From contig CAWCMA010000006.1 of the NCBI GenBank assembly GCA_963796565.1, forward strand, positions 1 to 64,000: a stretch of 64,000 nt of DNA, read 5' to 3'. Of the stretch, positions 9,861-19,809 are shown piece after piece. The notes beneath the pieces are model-generated. The model made no database searches. It saw only the letters and a list, made by a program, of their open reading frames with translations, and was not told the origin of the DNA. The position numbers were made by a program, and so were the translations under genes. The DNA comes from JAKAVN01 sp963796565. Its GTDB lineage: Bacteria > Desulfobacterota > Binatia > Binatales > Binataceae. Numbering within the stretch: position 1 is the first letter of the stretch; each line of letters begins with the position of its first letter.

Positions 9861-11506
9861 GCGACGCTGCCCAGAGAATCGCCGATCTCTCGCCGGGAGA
9901 AAAGCGCGCATTGCTTGCCAAACTCCTTCGCAAGGAGAAGAGCGAGTCTCAATCGTTTCAGCCGCTATCCTATAATCAGCAAGGAATATGGTTTCTGTAC
10001 CAGCTCGCACCCGAGAGCATGGTTTACAATGTAAATTTCGCCGCGCGCATCCGCTCTGATCTGGATATTTCAGCCCTGCGGCGCTCGTTTCAGGCGCTGG
10101 TCGATCGCCACCCCGCCCTGCGGACCACTTTTTCCGTACGCTCCGGCAAGCCTGCTCAACGAGTCCATCAACAGCTAGCGGTCCACTTCGTGGAGACCGA
10201 CGCGTCGACCTGGGACGACGAAGTCCTGAAAACCCGGCTGCTCGAGGAAGCCTATCGCCCCTTTGATCTGGAACGAGGTCCGATACTGCGGGTGAACCTG
10301 TTCACCTGCTCGGCAAAGGATCACGTTCTTCTGCTGGTAGTGCATCACATCGTGATCGATTTCTGGTCTCTCGCGTTACTTCTCACTGAACTCAACGTGC
10401 TGTACCCGGCGGAAAAGGCCGGCGTAAAAGCGCTCTTGCCCGCACTTGATTCGCAATACACTGACTATGTTCGATGGCAGGCCGAAATGCTGGCGGGCCC
10501 CGAAGGTGAGCGGCTATGGGCATACTGGCGCCAGCAATTGGCGGGACACCTGCCGTTGCTCGAGCTTCCGACGGATCGGCCGCGGCCCTCGGTGCCGACA
10601 TATCGCGGCGCTTCGTACGACTTCCATTTGAACGATCGACTGAGCTGGCGGCTGAGAGCGCTCGCCAAGGCCCAGGGCGCGACTTTGTACATGGTTCTCC
10701 TGGCGGCGTTTCAAGTGATATTGCATCACCACACCGGTCAGGAAGACCTGCTGGTAGGCTCTCCCGTGCTCGGCCGGAGTCGCGCCGAGTTCGAGGGGAT
10801 CGTCGGACTCTTCACCAACCCTGTCATTTTAAGAGCCAACTGCTCTGGAAATCCCACTTTCGAGGCGTTTCTTGGCCAGGTGCGCCAGACTGTGCTGGCC
10901 GCGCTCGATCATCAGGACTACCCGACTCTGCTGCTGGTCGAACGACTCCATCCGGCCCGGGATCTCAGCCGCCCTCCACTGTGCCAGGTCATGTTCGTAC
11001 TGGATAAACCGCATCAGTTGGCCGAACAGGGAGCACCCGCATTCGTGCTCGGCGATAGCGGGCTGCGTATGAATCCAGGGGGGCTCGAGTTGGAAGCTCT
11101 TTCCTTGGAACATCGGGCGGCCACTCTCGATTTGGTGATGTTAACCATAGAAACGGCACACTCGCTCTCTATTTCCATACGCTATAACAGCGACCTGTTC
11201 GATGCCGCTACCATTGCTCGGATCGCAAAACACTTCGAAATGCTATTGCACCATGTCACTACTCAACCCAATGTCAGGTTGTACGCACTAAGGGACATAC
11301 TCACTGCAATGGACAGGCAACAACTGGCGGTAATCCGACAACAGTATAAGGAGGCTAACCTTCAAAGACTGAAAGCTGCCAGGCGGGTTACAATCAGCGC
11401 ATCCCAACCGAGCAGTGATGGCGCGAACAGCTATGGAACATTCCGTCAGCCGGGCGACCGAACACATATATACCTCAACGGAGCCTCTTCCGGCTCCAGG
11501 CACTGA
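9857..11506 (+). CDS. stand-alone NRPS condensation-domain protein
   Basis: A 549-residue protein made almost entirely of one condensation domain. The N-terminal helix LSPGEKRALLAKLLRK resembles linkers that precede C domains. The fold begins at LSYNQQGIWFLYQL, and the catalytic motif reads HHIVIDFWS, with H163, H164 and D168 present but Phe in place of the usual Gly. The region LVGSPVLGRSRAEFEGIVGLFTN is also typical. The protein ends with a charged helix and a roughly 40-residue low-complexity tail. ATGA overlap with the PKS stop suggests translational coupling. Most likely it joins the polyketide acyl chain on the PKS ACP to an amino acid on the downstream NRPS, replacing the degenerate first C domain there; that is inference. 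Confidence 0.9.
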   Translation: MSDAAQRIADLSPGEKRALLAKLLRKEKSESQSFQPLSYNQQGIWFLYQLAPESMVYNVNFAARIRSDLDISALRRSFQALVDRHPALRTTFSVRSGKPAQRVHQQLAVHFVETDASTWDDEVLKTRLLEEAYRPFDLERGPILRVNLFTCSAKDHVLLLVVHHIVIDFWSLALLLTELNVLYPAEKAGVKALLPALDSQYTDYVRWQAEMLAGPEGERLWAYWRQQLAGHLPLLELPTDRPRPSVPTYRGASYDFHLNDRLSWRLRALAKAQGATLYMVLLAAFQVILHHHTGQEDLLVGSPVLGRSRAEFEGIVGLFTNPVILRANCSGNPTFEAFLGQVRQTVLAALDHQDYPTLLLVERLHPARDLSRPPLCQVMFVLDKPHQLAEQGAPAFVLGDSGLRMNPGGLELEALSLEHRAATLDLVMLTIETAHSLSISIRYNSDLFDAATIARIAKHFEMLLHHVTTQPNVRLYALRDILTAMDRQQLAVIRQQYKEANLQRLKAARRVTISASQPSSDGANSYGTFRQPGDRTHIYLNGASSGSRH

Positions 11507-11521
11507 GCAGGCAATGGCTAG

Positions 11522-14500
11522 GTGCGAGTCTCGAGCCTGATGATCGAGGGATTTCGACTTTCACCTCAGCAGATGCATCTGTGGTCGTTGCAGCAGGCCG
11601 ACCACACCGCACCTTATCGCGCCCAGTGCGCGCTTCTAATCGAAGGACCTCTTGACGTAAAGCTGCTCGAAGCCGCCTTGCGAAGTGTATTCGCTCGACA
11701 TGAGATTTTTCGCACCACGATTGCTTGTTTGCCCGGGACGGACATTCCGGCCCAGATTATAAGCGAAAGCGGCAGACTGTCGATCGATAGGCACGACCTG
11801 AGTGATTTGGAGCCTCGCGAGCAAGCGGCCGCACTTAAATCGCTCCTCGAAGCTGCCGGCGAATCGCCTTTTGGCCGTGGCAAGAATTCCCCTCTGCATA
11901 TATCGCTGGCCCTCCTGTCCGCAGACCGGCATATGATGTTTGTCACCCTGTCTGCGTTTTGCGCGGATAGGGCGACTCTTACGATTGTTGTCCACGAACT
12001 GAGCCGTTTCTATTTAGCCTGCTTGCGTGGTGAAGCACGTGCGGCGCCGGCTCTGCAGTATGCCGACGTAGCGCAATGGAACAACGAGCTGTTGGAATCG
12101 TCGACGGATACTAGCGCGGCGAGGGACTACTGGCGCAAGCAAAATCTTTCTTCCATACCCGGTCTAACCCTCCCTTTTGAGCGTCACCGTCCCACGACGC
12201 CGAGCTTCGATCCACGATCCTTGAGCTTTGAGCTTGAGACCGATTTGACGACGGCACTCAAAGCGGCGGTCCGGAAATATGATACGTCACCTTCGGCATT
12301 CCTTTTGGCGTGCTGGCAAACTCTGCTCTTCCGTCTCACTGGTCAACCGCACTTCATCGTTGGGATGGCTTGCGATGGCCGTGCGTACGATGAGCTAAAA
12401 GAAACGCCTGGACTGTTGGCGCAATCAGTGCCGCTGCAGTGTCATCTGGAACATCGGCTCAGCTTTGGTGAGCTTCTAAAACGGGTCAATGAGTCGACGC
12501 GGGAAGTGCTCGAATGGCAGGAGTACTTTGGCTGGGATTTAATCGCTGGATCGAATGGGAATGGCGAGGCCGCGCCCTTTTTCCCAACTATTTTCGAATT
12601 TGACGAAGCGCCTGTGCGGTACTCTGCGGGCGACGTGACATTTACGATTCAAAGGCAACACGCTTGTACTGAGCGGTTCACGTTAAGACTGTCCTGTGCG
12701 CAACGGGCGGATCTGCTGAGCATCGAGCTTCACTACGACTGCAACGTATTCCGCATCGAGGATATCGAGCGCCTGCTTGGACAGTTTCAAACGTTGCTGA
12801 AAAGCGTTGCCGGCACTCCCGAAGCGCCGATTAGCGAGCTCGAGATCCTGGGCGGACCCGAGCAAAAACGACTGTTGGTCGAGTTCAACGATACCGAGGT
12901 CGAGTATCCGAAAGGGAAGTGTATTCATCAACTGTTCGAGGAACAGGTCGAGCGTACGCCGAACAATGTTGCCGTCGTTTTTAGAGACTTGCGACTGACG
13001 TACGCTCAGCTTAACGCACGCGCCAATCAACTCGCCCACTATCTGTGTACTCTGGGCGTGGGGCCGGAAGTGCCGGTGGGCATTTGCATGGAGCGCTGCC
13101 CGGAGATGCTGGTCGGTATCCTCGGCATCATCAAAGCCGGCGGGGCTTACGTGCCATTGGACCCGGAATACCCCACGGAGCGCTTGGCATTCGTGTTGGA
13201 GGATACCCGGACGCCAGTGCTGCTGACGCGAAAGCGCATGGTGGAAGACGACATAGCCGCGCCAGGGGTCCGAGTGGTGTGCCTGGATTCAGACTGGGAC
13301 ACGATCGCTCGGGAGAGTGAAGAAAACCCGGTAAGCGGGGCGACCGATAAGCATGCTGCCTATATCATCTATACGTCAGGCTCGACTGGGCAACCGAAGG
13401 GCGTTGTCGTCGAACATGCGGGACTGGTTAATGCCGTCAATTGGCTGACGGAGACGCTGGAATTGTCTGTCAGGGATCGGTGTCTTTTGAAAACATCGAT
13501 CACCTTCGACGCAGCCGGTCGCGAAATTTTCCCGGTTTTGATGGCTGGCGGAAGTCTGGTGATTGCGGAGCCTGACGGCCACCGTGATTGCCGTTACATA
13601 GCCGAGACGATTCGCAACCAAGGTCTTACGATTCTTCACTGCGTTCCATCCTTCCTTCGTCTCCTTGTCGAAGAACCCGCCTTCGAAGCCGCTGAAGCCT
13701 TGCGCGCTGTCATGTGCGGTGGAGAAGCTTTGCCACCTCAAGTGGTAATGCGCTTTCATCGGCGCTCCAAGGCCAAGCTCTATAACGTGTACGGGCCAAC
13801 CGAGACCATTATCGACTCCACATATGGGCTATGCGAAATAGATATTGATCATCCTACAGTGTCTATTGGACGGCCTATACCGAACGCGCTGATATATATT
13901 GCGGACGATATGCTTCGGCTGGTGCCGATCGGGGTCGGGGGTGATCTGTACATCGGCGGTGTGGGCCTGGCGCGAGGTTATCTCAACCGTCCCGATTTGA
14001 CCGCCGAGAAATTTATCCCCGATCTTTTTAGCTTCAAGCCTGGAGCGAGGCTGTATAAGACCGGCGATGTGGCTCGGCATTTGTCAGACGGGAGTATCGA
14101 GTTCCTTGGCCGTGCCGACGACCAAGTGAAGATCCGCGGCTTCCGTATCGAACTGGGGGAAATACAGGCCGCGCTTCGTCAACACCCGGCCGTGCGCGAG
14201 TCGATTGTTGTGGCTGAGGAAGACGCAGCTGGAGAGAAACGGCTGGTGGCTTATGTGGTTGCCGGGCAAAGGCTCCCGCCGACCACCAGCGAACTTCGCA
14301 GCTTTCTCAAAGCGAAGTTGCCCGAGTATATGGTGCCGGTGGGTTTCGTGCCGCTCGATGCGTTGCCGTTGATGCCCAACGGGAAGATAAATCGCCGGGC
14401 GCTGCGGGCGTCTGACCGAACACGACCCGAACTGGAAAAGGGGTTTGTAGCACCGCGCACCGCCGCAGAAGACCTTATGGCCGAGATTTGGGCGCAAGTC

Positions 14501-17500
14501 CTCGAAGTCGAACGAGTAGGTATTTACGACAACTTCTTTGAGTTAGGTGGACACTCGCTGCTGGCGACTCAGGCCGTTTCTCGAATGCGCGAGGCCTTCG
14601 CGGTGGACATACCGCTGCGGCGTCTGTTCGAGGTACCTACCGTGGCGGGCCTGGCTGAAAGCATCGAGGCAGCCCGCCGGTCCGGGCGGAATCTGCAGGC
14701 TCCGCCCATATTGCCTGTTCCACGGGACGGAGATTTGCCACTTTCTTTTGCCCAGCAGCGGCTATGGTTCATCGATCAGTTGGAGCCGGGCAACTCCGCC
14801 TATAATTTTCCCGCCGCGGTTCGCCTGAGGGGCTCGCTCAATGTGGCGGCACTCGAGCGAAGTGTCAACGAAATCGTCAAGCGCCATGAAGCGTTGAGGA
14901 CGACTTTTGCGACCGTGGATGGGCGGCCGGTTCAGGTTATAGCCCCAACTCTCACCGTCAAACCGCCGATCGTGAATTTGCAGGAACTGCCTGAGAGCGA
15001 GCGGGAGGCCGAGGTTCGACGACTGGCTATTGAGGAGGCCCAGAGGCCTTTCAACTTGGCTCAGGGTCCGCTCCTGCGGGTTACTCTGTTGCGGCTGGCC
15101 GAAGAGGAGCATGTAGGGCTCCTGACGATGCATCATATCGTTTCCGACGGGTGGTCGACCGGAATACTGATCCGAGAGATGGCCGTGCTCTACGAAGCCT
15201 TCTCCTGCGGAAACTCCTCGCCGCTGCCTGAGCTGCCTATTCAATATGCGGACTTCGCTTATTGGCAAAGGCAATGGCTGCAGGGCGAAGTCCTGGAGAC
15301 CCAGCTTACCTATTGGAAGCGGCAACTGCTCGGCGTTTCTCCATTGGAGTTGCCCACGGACTATATCAGGCCGGCCGTGCAGACTTTTCGGGGCTCACTC
15401 CAATCGTCGCCGTTGCCCAGGAAGATGGGTGAGGGCTTAAGGGCGCTGAGCCGGCACGAAGGGACTACTCTGTTCATGACATTGCTGACGGCGTTCAACA
15501 TACTGTTGCACCGCTACACGGGTCAAGACGACCTCATCGTCGGCACCCCGATTGCCAATCGCAATCGGCTGGAAATCGAAGGGCTGATTGGATTCTTCGT
15601 GAACACGCTGGCTATGCGCACCGATCTTTCGGGTAATCCTACTTTCCGGGGGCTTCTGCGGCGCCTGCGAGAGGTGTGCCTGGGAGCGTATGCGCATCAG
15701 GACCTGCCTTTTGAGAGACTGGTGGAGGAACTACACCTGGAGCGGAATCTGGGACGCAATCCGCTTTTTCAGGTGATGTTCGTGCTGCAGAATACGTCGC
15801 TGCAAACGGTCGGATTGCCAGGCTTGACGTTAAGTCCTGTGGAGATCGACAGCGGGACCGCCCACTTTGATTTGACCCTGCATATCGCGGATACCGACCG
15901 AGGACTGATCGCAACCTTCGCCTACAACAAGGATCTGTTCGAGGATGCCACGATTGCCCTTATGCTCGGCCATTTCACAACCTTACTCGAGGCAGTGGTA
16001 GCTAATCCTGAGGGGCGGGTTTCGGACCTGCCTCTTTTGAGCGAAGCGGAGCGACAACAACTGCTGCTCGAGTGGAACGACACCAAGACCGACGATCCGA
16101 ACGATCTGTGTATCCAGCAGCTTTTTGAGGCGCAGGTCGAGCGAACGCCTGACGCCGTAGCGGTCGTTTTCGAGCATCAGCAGTTGACGTATGCGGATCT
16201 GAACCGCTGCGCCAGTAGAATTGCGCATCATTTGCAGGCTCTGGGAGTGGGACCGGAGATACCGGTCGGAATTTGTCTGGAGCCCTCGGCGGATGTGATT
16301 GTTGGGTTGTTAGGCATTCTGAAGGCAGGCGGAGTATATCTGCCGCTGGACCCAGCGTATCCGAAAGAGCGCCTGGCTTTCATGCTGGAAACGGCCCGAG
16401 CACCAGTGATATTGACGCGAGAGGGGTTGGTCGCGGCGCTACCTGAATCTGAAGCCACAATAGTCTGTATAGATTCAGACCGGGAGGCGATTGACCGTGA
16501 AAGCGAGCGGAATCCGACTAGTTCAAGCAAGCTTGAAAATCTGGCTTACGTAATCTTCACCTCGGGATCTACGGGTCAGCCAAAGGGAGTACTTGTTTCA
16601 CATGCGTCGCTCGCGGCTCACTGCCTTGATATTCAAAAGTACTATGAACTAGACCCGAGCGATCGGGTGCTCCAGTTTGCTTCATTGAGTTTCGATCTAT
16701 CATTGGAGCAAATCCTGCCTACTCTGATCGTTGGAGCCCGGCTGGTTATGATGGGCACGGACGTATGGCATACGGCGGAATTCCATAGAAAGATTTCAGA
16801 ATTTGGATTGACGGTACTTAATCTTTCGACCGGCTACTGGCAAGAACTGGCTCGAGAGTGGGCGAATTGTCCCGAACTGGCGTCGAACATTCAAGCCAGA
16901 CTGTTCACCGTTGGCGGAGACATCTTGTTGCCCGACGTTCTCAAGCTCTGGCAGCGAACGCCGGCGAATTCAGTCCGTTTAATCAATGCCTATGGCCCGA
17001 CGGAGGCTACTATAACGGCCACTGCCTTCGAAATTGCGCCTCGACTCTGCGAGGCCGCGCCTTTTCAGAGAATTCCCATCGGCCGGCCCCTCGCTAACAG
17101 AGAGACATACATTCTGGACCAATACGGCGGCCCTGTTCCCGTCGGAGTTCCCGGTGAACTGCACATCGGCGGAGCGTGTCTGGCCCGGGGGTATCTCAAC
17201 CGACCCGATTTGACCGCTGAGAAGTTTATCCCAGACCGCTTCAGCACCGAGCCGGGAGCACGACTCTATAGGACGGGCGATTCGGCCCGTTACCTGCCCG
17301 ATGGGAACATCGAATTTCTGGGCCGGGTTGACCACCAAGTCAAGATCCGCGGGTTCCGAGTCGAGCTCGGAGAGATCGAGGCAGCGCTTGGCCAGCATCC
17401 GGCCGTCCGTGAAGCTGTCGTTCTGGCCCAGGAAGACGCTCCTGGAGAAAAGCGGCTGGTGGCCTATGTGACCGCTGAGCGAGATCTTCTACTCACGGTT

Positions 17501-18781
17501 AGTGACCTACGCGGCTTTCTGAAAGCGAAGATGCCGGAGTACATGGTTCCCTCGGCGTACGTGCTGTTGGACGCGCTGCCTCTGATGCTCAACGGGAAGG
17601 TAGACCGCCGCGCGCTGCCCGCGGCCGGTCGAGCGAGGCCCGAGTCGGAGAAAGTCCTGGTGGCGCCCCGAAATGCCCTGGAACTCCAGCTCACTCATCT
17701 GTGGAAGGAGGTTCTGGATCTCGAATCCATTGGAGTGACAGACAATTTCTTCGAGCTGGGAGGGCATTCTCTGGCGGCGGTGCGTCTGTTCGCTCTGATA
17801 GAGAACAGGCTGGGTAAGAGACTTCCGTTGGCGGCGGCTTTTCAGGGAGCGACTATAGAGCATCTTGCCACGCTTCTTCGCCAACAGACCGCGCCGGCAC
17901 CTCTATCCTCTTTGGTGGCTATTCAGCCCAATGGCAACAAGGCACCACTTTTCTTGATACATCCGGCCGGCGGCCAGGTGTTCCCCTACGTTCATCTGGC
18001 GCAGCATTTAGATCTCGACCAACCGTGCTATGGGCTACAGGCAAAAGGATTGGAAGAAGGACAAGACCCGTTCGTGCGGATCGAGGATATGGCTACCTAC
18101 TACATTGAAGCACTACGGACCGTCCAGCCTGAGGGTCCGTACCGCCTGGGAGGATGGTCGATGGGAGGGACGGTAGCTTTCGAGATGGCTCAGCAGCTTC
18201 ACGCGCAGGGTCATGGGGTGGCCTTACTTGCCTTGCTGGATAGCCGGATTCCGGCTCCTGATGAGAGGTTCGCAGATCAGGATTTTGAGGCGACGCTGTT
18301 GGCCGATGTCGTTCGTTACTTCGATCTTCCCTTGGACCTTGAAGATATATCGCGACTTCCAAAGGACGAAGTATTAGCCCGTGTGCTCGAGCAGGCCAAG
18401 AAAGCCGGCCTGGTGCCCCCGGAGGTCGAGGTCTCCCAGGCTCAGCGGTTCGTCGAGCTTTGCAAGGCGGACTTTCGAGCTTCACGGAACTACGTACTGC
18501 ATCGCTATCCGGGCCGAATCATACTATTTAGAGCGAATGAGGAGCCTGCGGGAGCGTCTCCTGACCCGACCTTTGGGTGGGATGCATGGGCTGCTGGAGG
18601 AGTCGAAGTTCATGCAGTTCCCGGCAATCACGCCAACATGGTTTACCAGCCCCACGTTGAAGTATTGGCGGAGAAGCTGAGGGTTTGCCTCAGCCAGGTG
18701 CAGTCGGCCGATCAGTCGGCCGAGGACTGGGTGTCCGATGGAGTCAATCCGCGAACCGGCTTGGTCAAGGACTCTCAATGA
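11522..18781 (+). CDS. two-module non-ribosomal peptide synthetase, C*-A-PCP-C-A-PCP-TE
   Basis: A 2419-residue NRPS. C1 (about 10-440) has lost its catalytic histidines: the HHxxxD site reads SAFCAD (S144, A145, D149). A1 (about 460-960) has specificity residues D-A-R-H-M-G-V-I-D-K by alignment to GrsA positions. PCP1 carries GGHS with S1012. C2 (about 1070-1500) is intact, HHIVSDGWS with H1204, H1205, D1209. A2 (about 1520-2020) reads D-L-E-N-F-V-A-I-T-K. PCP2 has S2083. A type I thioesterase (about 2140-2400) has GWSMGG with S2213. No epimerase or methyltransferase is present. GTG 11522 is the first possible start, ATG 11540 (MIEGFRLSPQQ) may be the real one. Its stop overlaps the MbtH gene. 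The enzyme would add two residues to an acyl chain and release an acyl-dipeptide or cyclic form. Confidence 0.95.
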   Translation: MRVSSLMIEGFRLSPQQMHLWSLQQADHTAPYRAQCALLIEGPLDVKLLEAALRSVFARHEIFRTTIACLPGTDIPAQIISESGRLSIDRHDLSDLEPREQAAALKSLLEAAGESPFGRGKNSPLHISLALLSADRHMMFVTLSAFCADRATLTIVVHELSRFYLACLRGEARAAPALQYADVAQWNNELLESSTDTSAARDYWRKQNLSSIPGLTLPFERHRPTTPSFDPRSLSFELETDLTTALKAAVRKYDTSPSAFLLACWQTLLFRLTGQPHFIVGMACDGRAYDELKETPGLLAQSVPLQCHLEHRLSFGELLKRVNESTREVLEWQEYFGWDLIAGSNGNGEAAPFFPTIFEFDEAPVRYSAGDVTFTIQRQHACTERFTLRLSCAQRADLLSIELHYDCNVFRIEDIERLLGQFQTLLKSVAGTPEAPISELEILGGPEQKRLLVEFNDTEVEYPKGKCIHQLFEEQVERTPNNVAVVFRDLRLTYAQLNARANQLAHYLCTLGVGPEVPVGICMERCPEMLVGILGIIKAGGAYVPLDPEYPTERLAFVLEDTRTPVLLTRKRMVEDDIAAPGVRVVCLDSDWDTIARESEENPVSGATDKHAAYIIYTSGSTGQPKGVVVEHAGLVNAVNWLTETLELSVRDRCLLKTSITFDAAGREIFPVLMAGGSLVIAEPDGHRDCRYIAETIRNQGLTILHCVPSFLRLLVEEPAFEAAEALRAVMCGGEALPPQVVMRFHRRSKAKLYNVYGPTETIIDSTYGLCEIDIDHPTVSIGRPIPNALIYIADDMLRLVPIGVGGDLYIGGVGLARGYLNRPDLTAEKFIPDLFSFKPGARLYKTGDVARHLSDGSIEFLGRADDQVKIRGFRIELGEIQAALRQHPAVRESIVVAEEDAAGEKRLVAYVVAGQRLPPTTSELRSFLKAKLPEYMVPVGFVPLDALPLMPNGKINRRALRASDRTRPELEKGFVAPRTAAEDLMAEIWAQVLEVERVGIYDNFFELGGHSLLATQAVSRMREAFAVDIPLRRLFEVPTVAGLAESIEAARRSGRNLQAPPILPVPRDGDLPLSFAQQRLWFIDQLEPGNSAYNFPAAVRLRGSLNVAALERSVNEIVKRHEALRTTFATVDGRPVQVIAPTLTVKPPIVNLQELPESEREAEVRRLAIEEAQRPFNLAQGPLLRVTLLRLAEEEHVGLLTMHHIVSDGWSTGILIREMAVLYEAFSCGNSSPLPELPIQYADFAYWQRQWLQGEVLETQLTYWKRQLLGVSPLELPTDYIRPAVQTFRGSLQSSPLPRKMGEGLRALSRHEGTTLFMTLLTAFNILLHRYTGQDDLIVGTPIANRNRLEIEGLIGFFVNTLAMRTDLSGNPTFRGLLRRLREVCLGAYAHQDLPFERLVEELHLERNLGRNPLFQVMFVLQNTSLQTVGLPGLTLSPVEIDSGTAHFDLTLHIADTDRGLIATFAYNKDLFEDATIALMLGHFTTLLEAVVANPEGRVSDLPLLSEAERQQLLLEWNDTKTDDPNDLCIQQLFEAQVERTPDAVAVVFEHQQLTYADLNRCASRIAHHLQALGVGPEIPVGICLEPSADVIVGLLGILKAGGVYLPLDPAYPKERLAFMLETARAPVILTREGLVAALPESEATIVCIDSDREAIDRESERNPTSSSKLENLAYVIFTSGSTGQPKGVLVSHASLAAHCLDIQKYYELDPSDRVLQFASLSFDLSLEQILPTLIVGARLVMMGTDVWHTAEFHRKISEFGLTVLNLSTGYWQELAREWANCPELASNIQARLFTVGGDILLPDVLKLWQRTPANSVRLINAYGPTEATITATAFEIAPRLCEAAPFQRIPIGRPLANRETYILDQYGGPVPVGVPGELHIGGACLARGYLNRPDLTAEKFIPDRFSTEPGARLYRTGDSARYLPDGNIEFLGRVDHQVKIRGFRVELGEIEAALGQHPAVREAVVLAQEDAPGEKRLVAYVTAERDLLLTVSDLRGFLKAKMPEYMVPSAYVLLDALPLMLNGKVDRRALPAAGRARPESEKVLVAPRNALELQLTHLWKEVLDLESIGVTDNFFELGGHSLAAVRLFALIENRLGKRLPLAAAFQGATIEHLATLLRQQTAPAPLSSLVAIQPNGNKAPLFLIHPAGGQVFPYVHLAQHLDLDQPCYGLQAKGLEEGQDPFVRIEDMATYYIEALRTVQPEGPYRLGGWSMGGTVAFEMAQQLHAQGHGVALLALLDSRIPAPDERFADQDFEATLLADVVRYFDLPLDLEDISRLPKDEVLARVLEQAKKAGLVPPEVEVSQAQRFVELCKADFRASRNYVLHRYPGRIILFRANEEPAGASPDPTFGWDAWAAGGVEVHAVPGNHANMVYQPHVEVLAEKLRVCLSQVQSADQSAEDWVSDGVNPRTGLVKDSQ

Positions 18782-19011
18782 ACAGGGACGACAGTGAAGG
18801 TAACGCAAACTACAAGGTCCTTCTGAATCATGAAGGGCAGTACTCGATCTGGCCTGTTGAACGAGAGAATCCCATTGGCTGGAGCGATGGTGGGAAGAGC
18901 GGGTCAAAAGAGGAATGCCTCGCTTATGTCAAAGAAGTGTGGACCGACATGAGACCGCTCACGCTCAGGAAGGAGATGGAGAAGCGGGAAAGGGAGAAGC
19001 GGAAAAGATAG
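18778..19011 (+). CDS. MbtH-like protein
   Basis: A 77-residue protein starting at the ATG that overlaps the NRPS stop (ATGA). It has the MbtH family pattern: NHEGQYSIWP, then IGWSDGGKSGSKEECLAYV and the C-terminal WTDMRP. MbtH proteins bind A domains and are often needed for their folding or activity, so A1, A2 or both probably depend on it. The C-terminal tail is strongly basic and acidic (EKREREKRKR), which is longer than usual for the family. Overlap with the NRPS suggests co-translation with its partner. Confidence 0.95.
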   Translation: MNRDDSEGNANYKVLLNHEGQYSIWPVERENPIGWSDGGKSGSKEECLAYVKEVWTDMRPLTLRKEMEKREREKRKR

Positions 19012-19028
19012 ACGCACGGATTCCGCAC

Positions 19029-19790
19029 ATGAACCAGCCCACGACCGCCACTGCAAATCCTGGCTCCTGGATAGCGGGCCGCAAGCCCAGCTCCCAGACC
19101 CGTCTCCGTTTGTTCTGCTTCCCGTATGCGGGAGGTAGTGCCTTGATGTTTCGCACGTGGTCGAACGCCTTGCCGGCGGATGTCGAGGTCTGTCCGGTAC
19201 AACTTCCCGGACGAAGCACCAGGTTGATGGAGCGTCCCTTCACCGAGATGTCGCTGCTTATGCAAGTCCTCGCTCCGGCGCTATTCTCACTTTTGGACAA
19301 ACCTTTTGCCATCTTCGGCCATAGCCTGGGAGCATTGGTTGGCTTTGAACTCGCGCGCCAGTTGCGCCGGCAGTATGCTATAAATCCCGTTCGCCTGTTT
19401 GTATCCGCTGGGCGTGCGCCTCAGACCCTTCGTCGAAGCTCGCCTATCCACAACTTGCCGACAAAGGAATTTGTAGCGGAACTGCGCCGCCTCAACGGCA
19501 CTCCGACGGAAGTGTTGGAGCAAGAAGAACTGATGGAGATCATGCTTCCTCTTCTGCGGGCTGACTTCGCACTCTACGAAACCTATGTCTACTCGGCCGA
19601 GCCTCCTCTGGACTGCCCCATCTCCACCTTTGGTGGCGCACAGGATCGCGAAGTGAGTCATGGCGATCTCGAGGCCTGGCGCGACGAGACTACTGCGGTT
19701 TTCTCGTCGCGAATGCTTCCAGGCGACCATTTTTTTCTGAATACAGCTCGGCCGCTCCTTCTTCAGATGATCTCACAAGAACTGCACTGA
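19029..19790 (+). CDS. type II thioesterase (proofreading)
   Basis: A 253-residue alpha/beta-hydrolase of the GrsT/RifR type. It has the N-terminal signature LRLFCFPYAGGSALMFRTW, nucleophile S99 in GHSLGA, and the catalytic histidine in GDHFFL near the end. Such enzymes remove wrongly charged or stalled acyl groups from PCP and ACP domains of the neighbouring megasynthases. ATG 19029 (MNQPTTAT) is chosen because it lies 17 bases after the MbtH gene and conserved sequence begins about 20 residues later; an extension upstream would overlap the MbtH gene. Confidence 0.93.
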   Translation: MNQPTTATANPGSWIAGRKPSSQTRLRLFCFPYAGGSALMFRTWSNALPADVEVCPVQLPGRSTRLMERPFTEMSLLMQVLAPALFSLLDKPFAIFGHSLGALVGFELARQLRRQYAINPVRLFVSAGRAPQTLRRSSPIHNLPTKEFVAELRRLNGTPTEVLEQEELMEIMLPLLRADFALYETYVYSAEPPLDCPISTFGGAQDREVSHGDLEAWRDETTAVFSSRMLPGDHFFLNTARPLLLQMISQELH

Positions 19791-19809
19791 GACTGCTGAG
19801 AGCGGCCAC

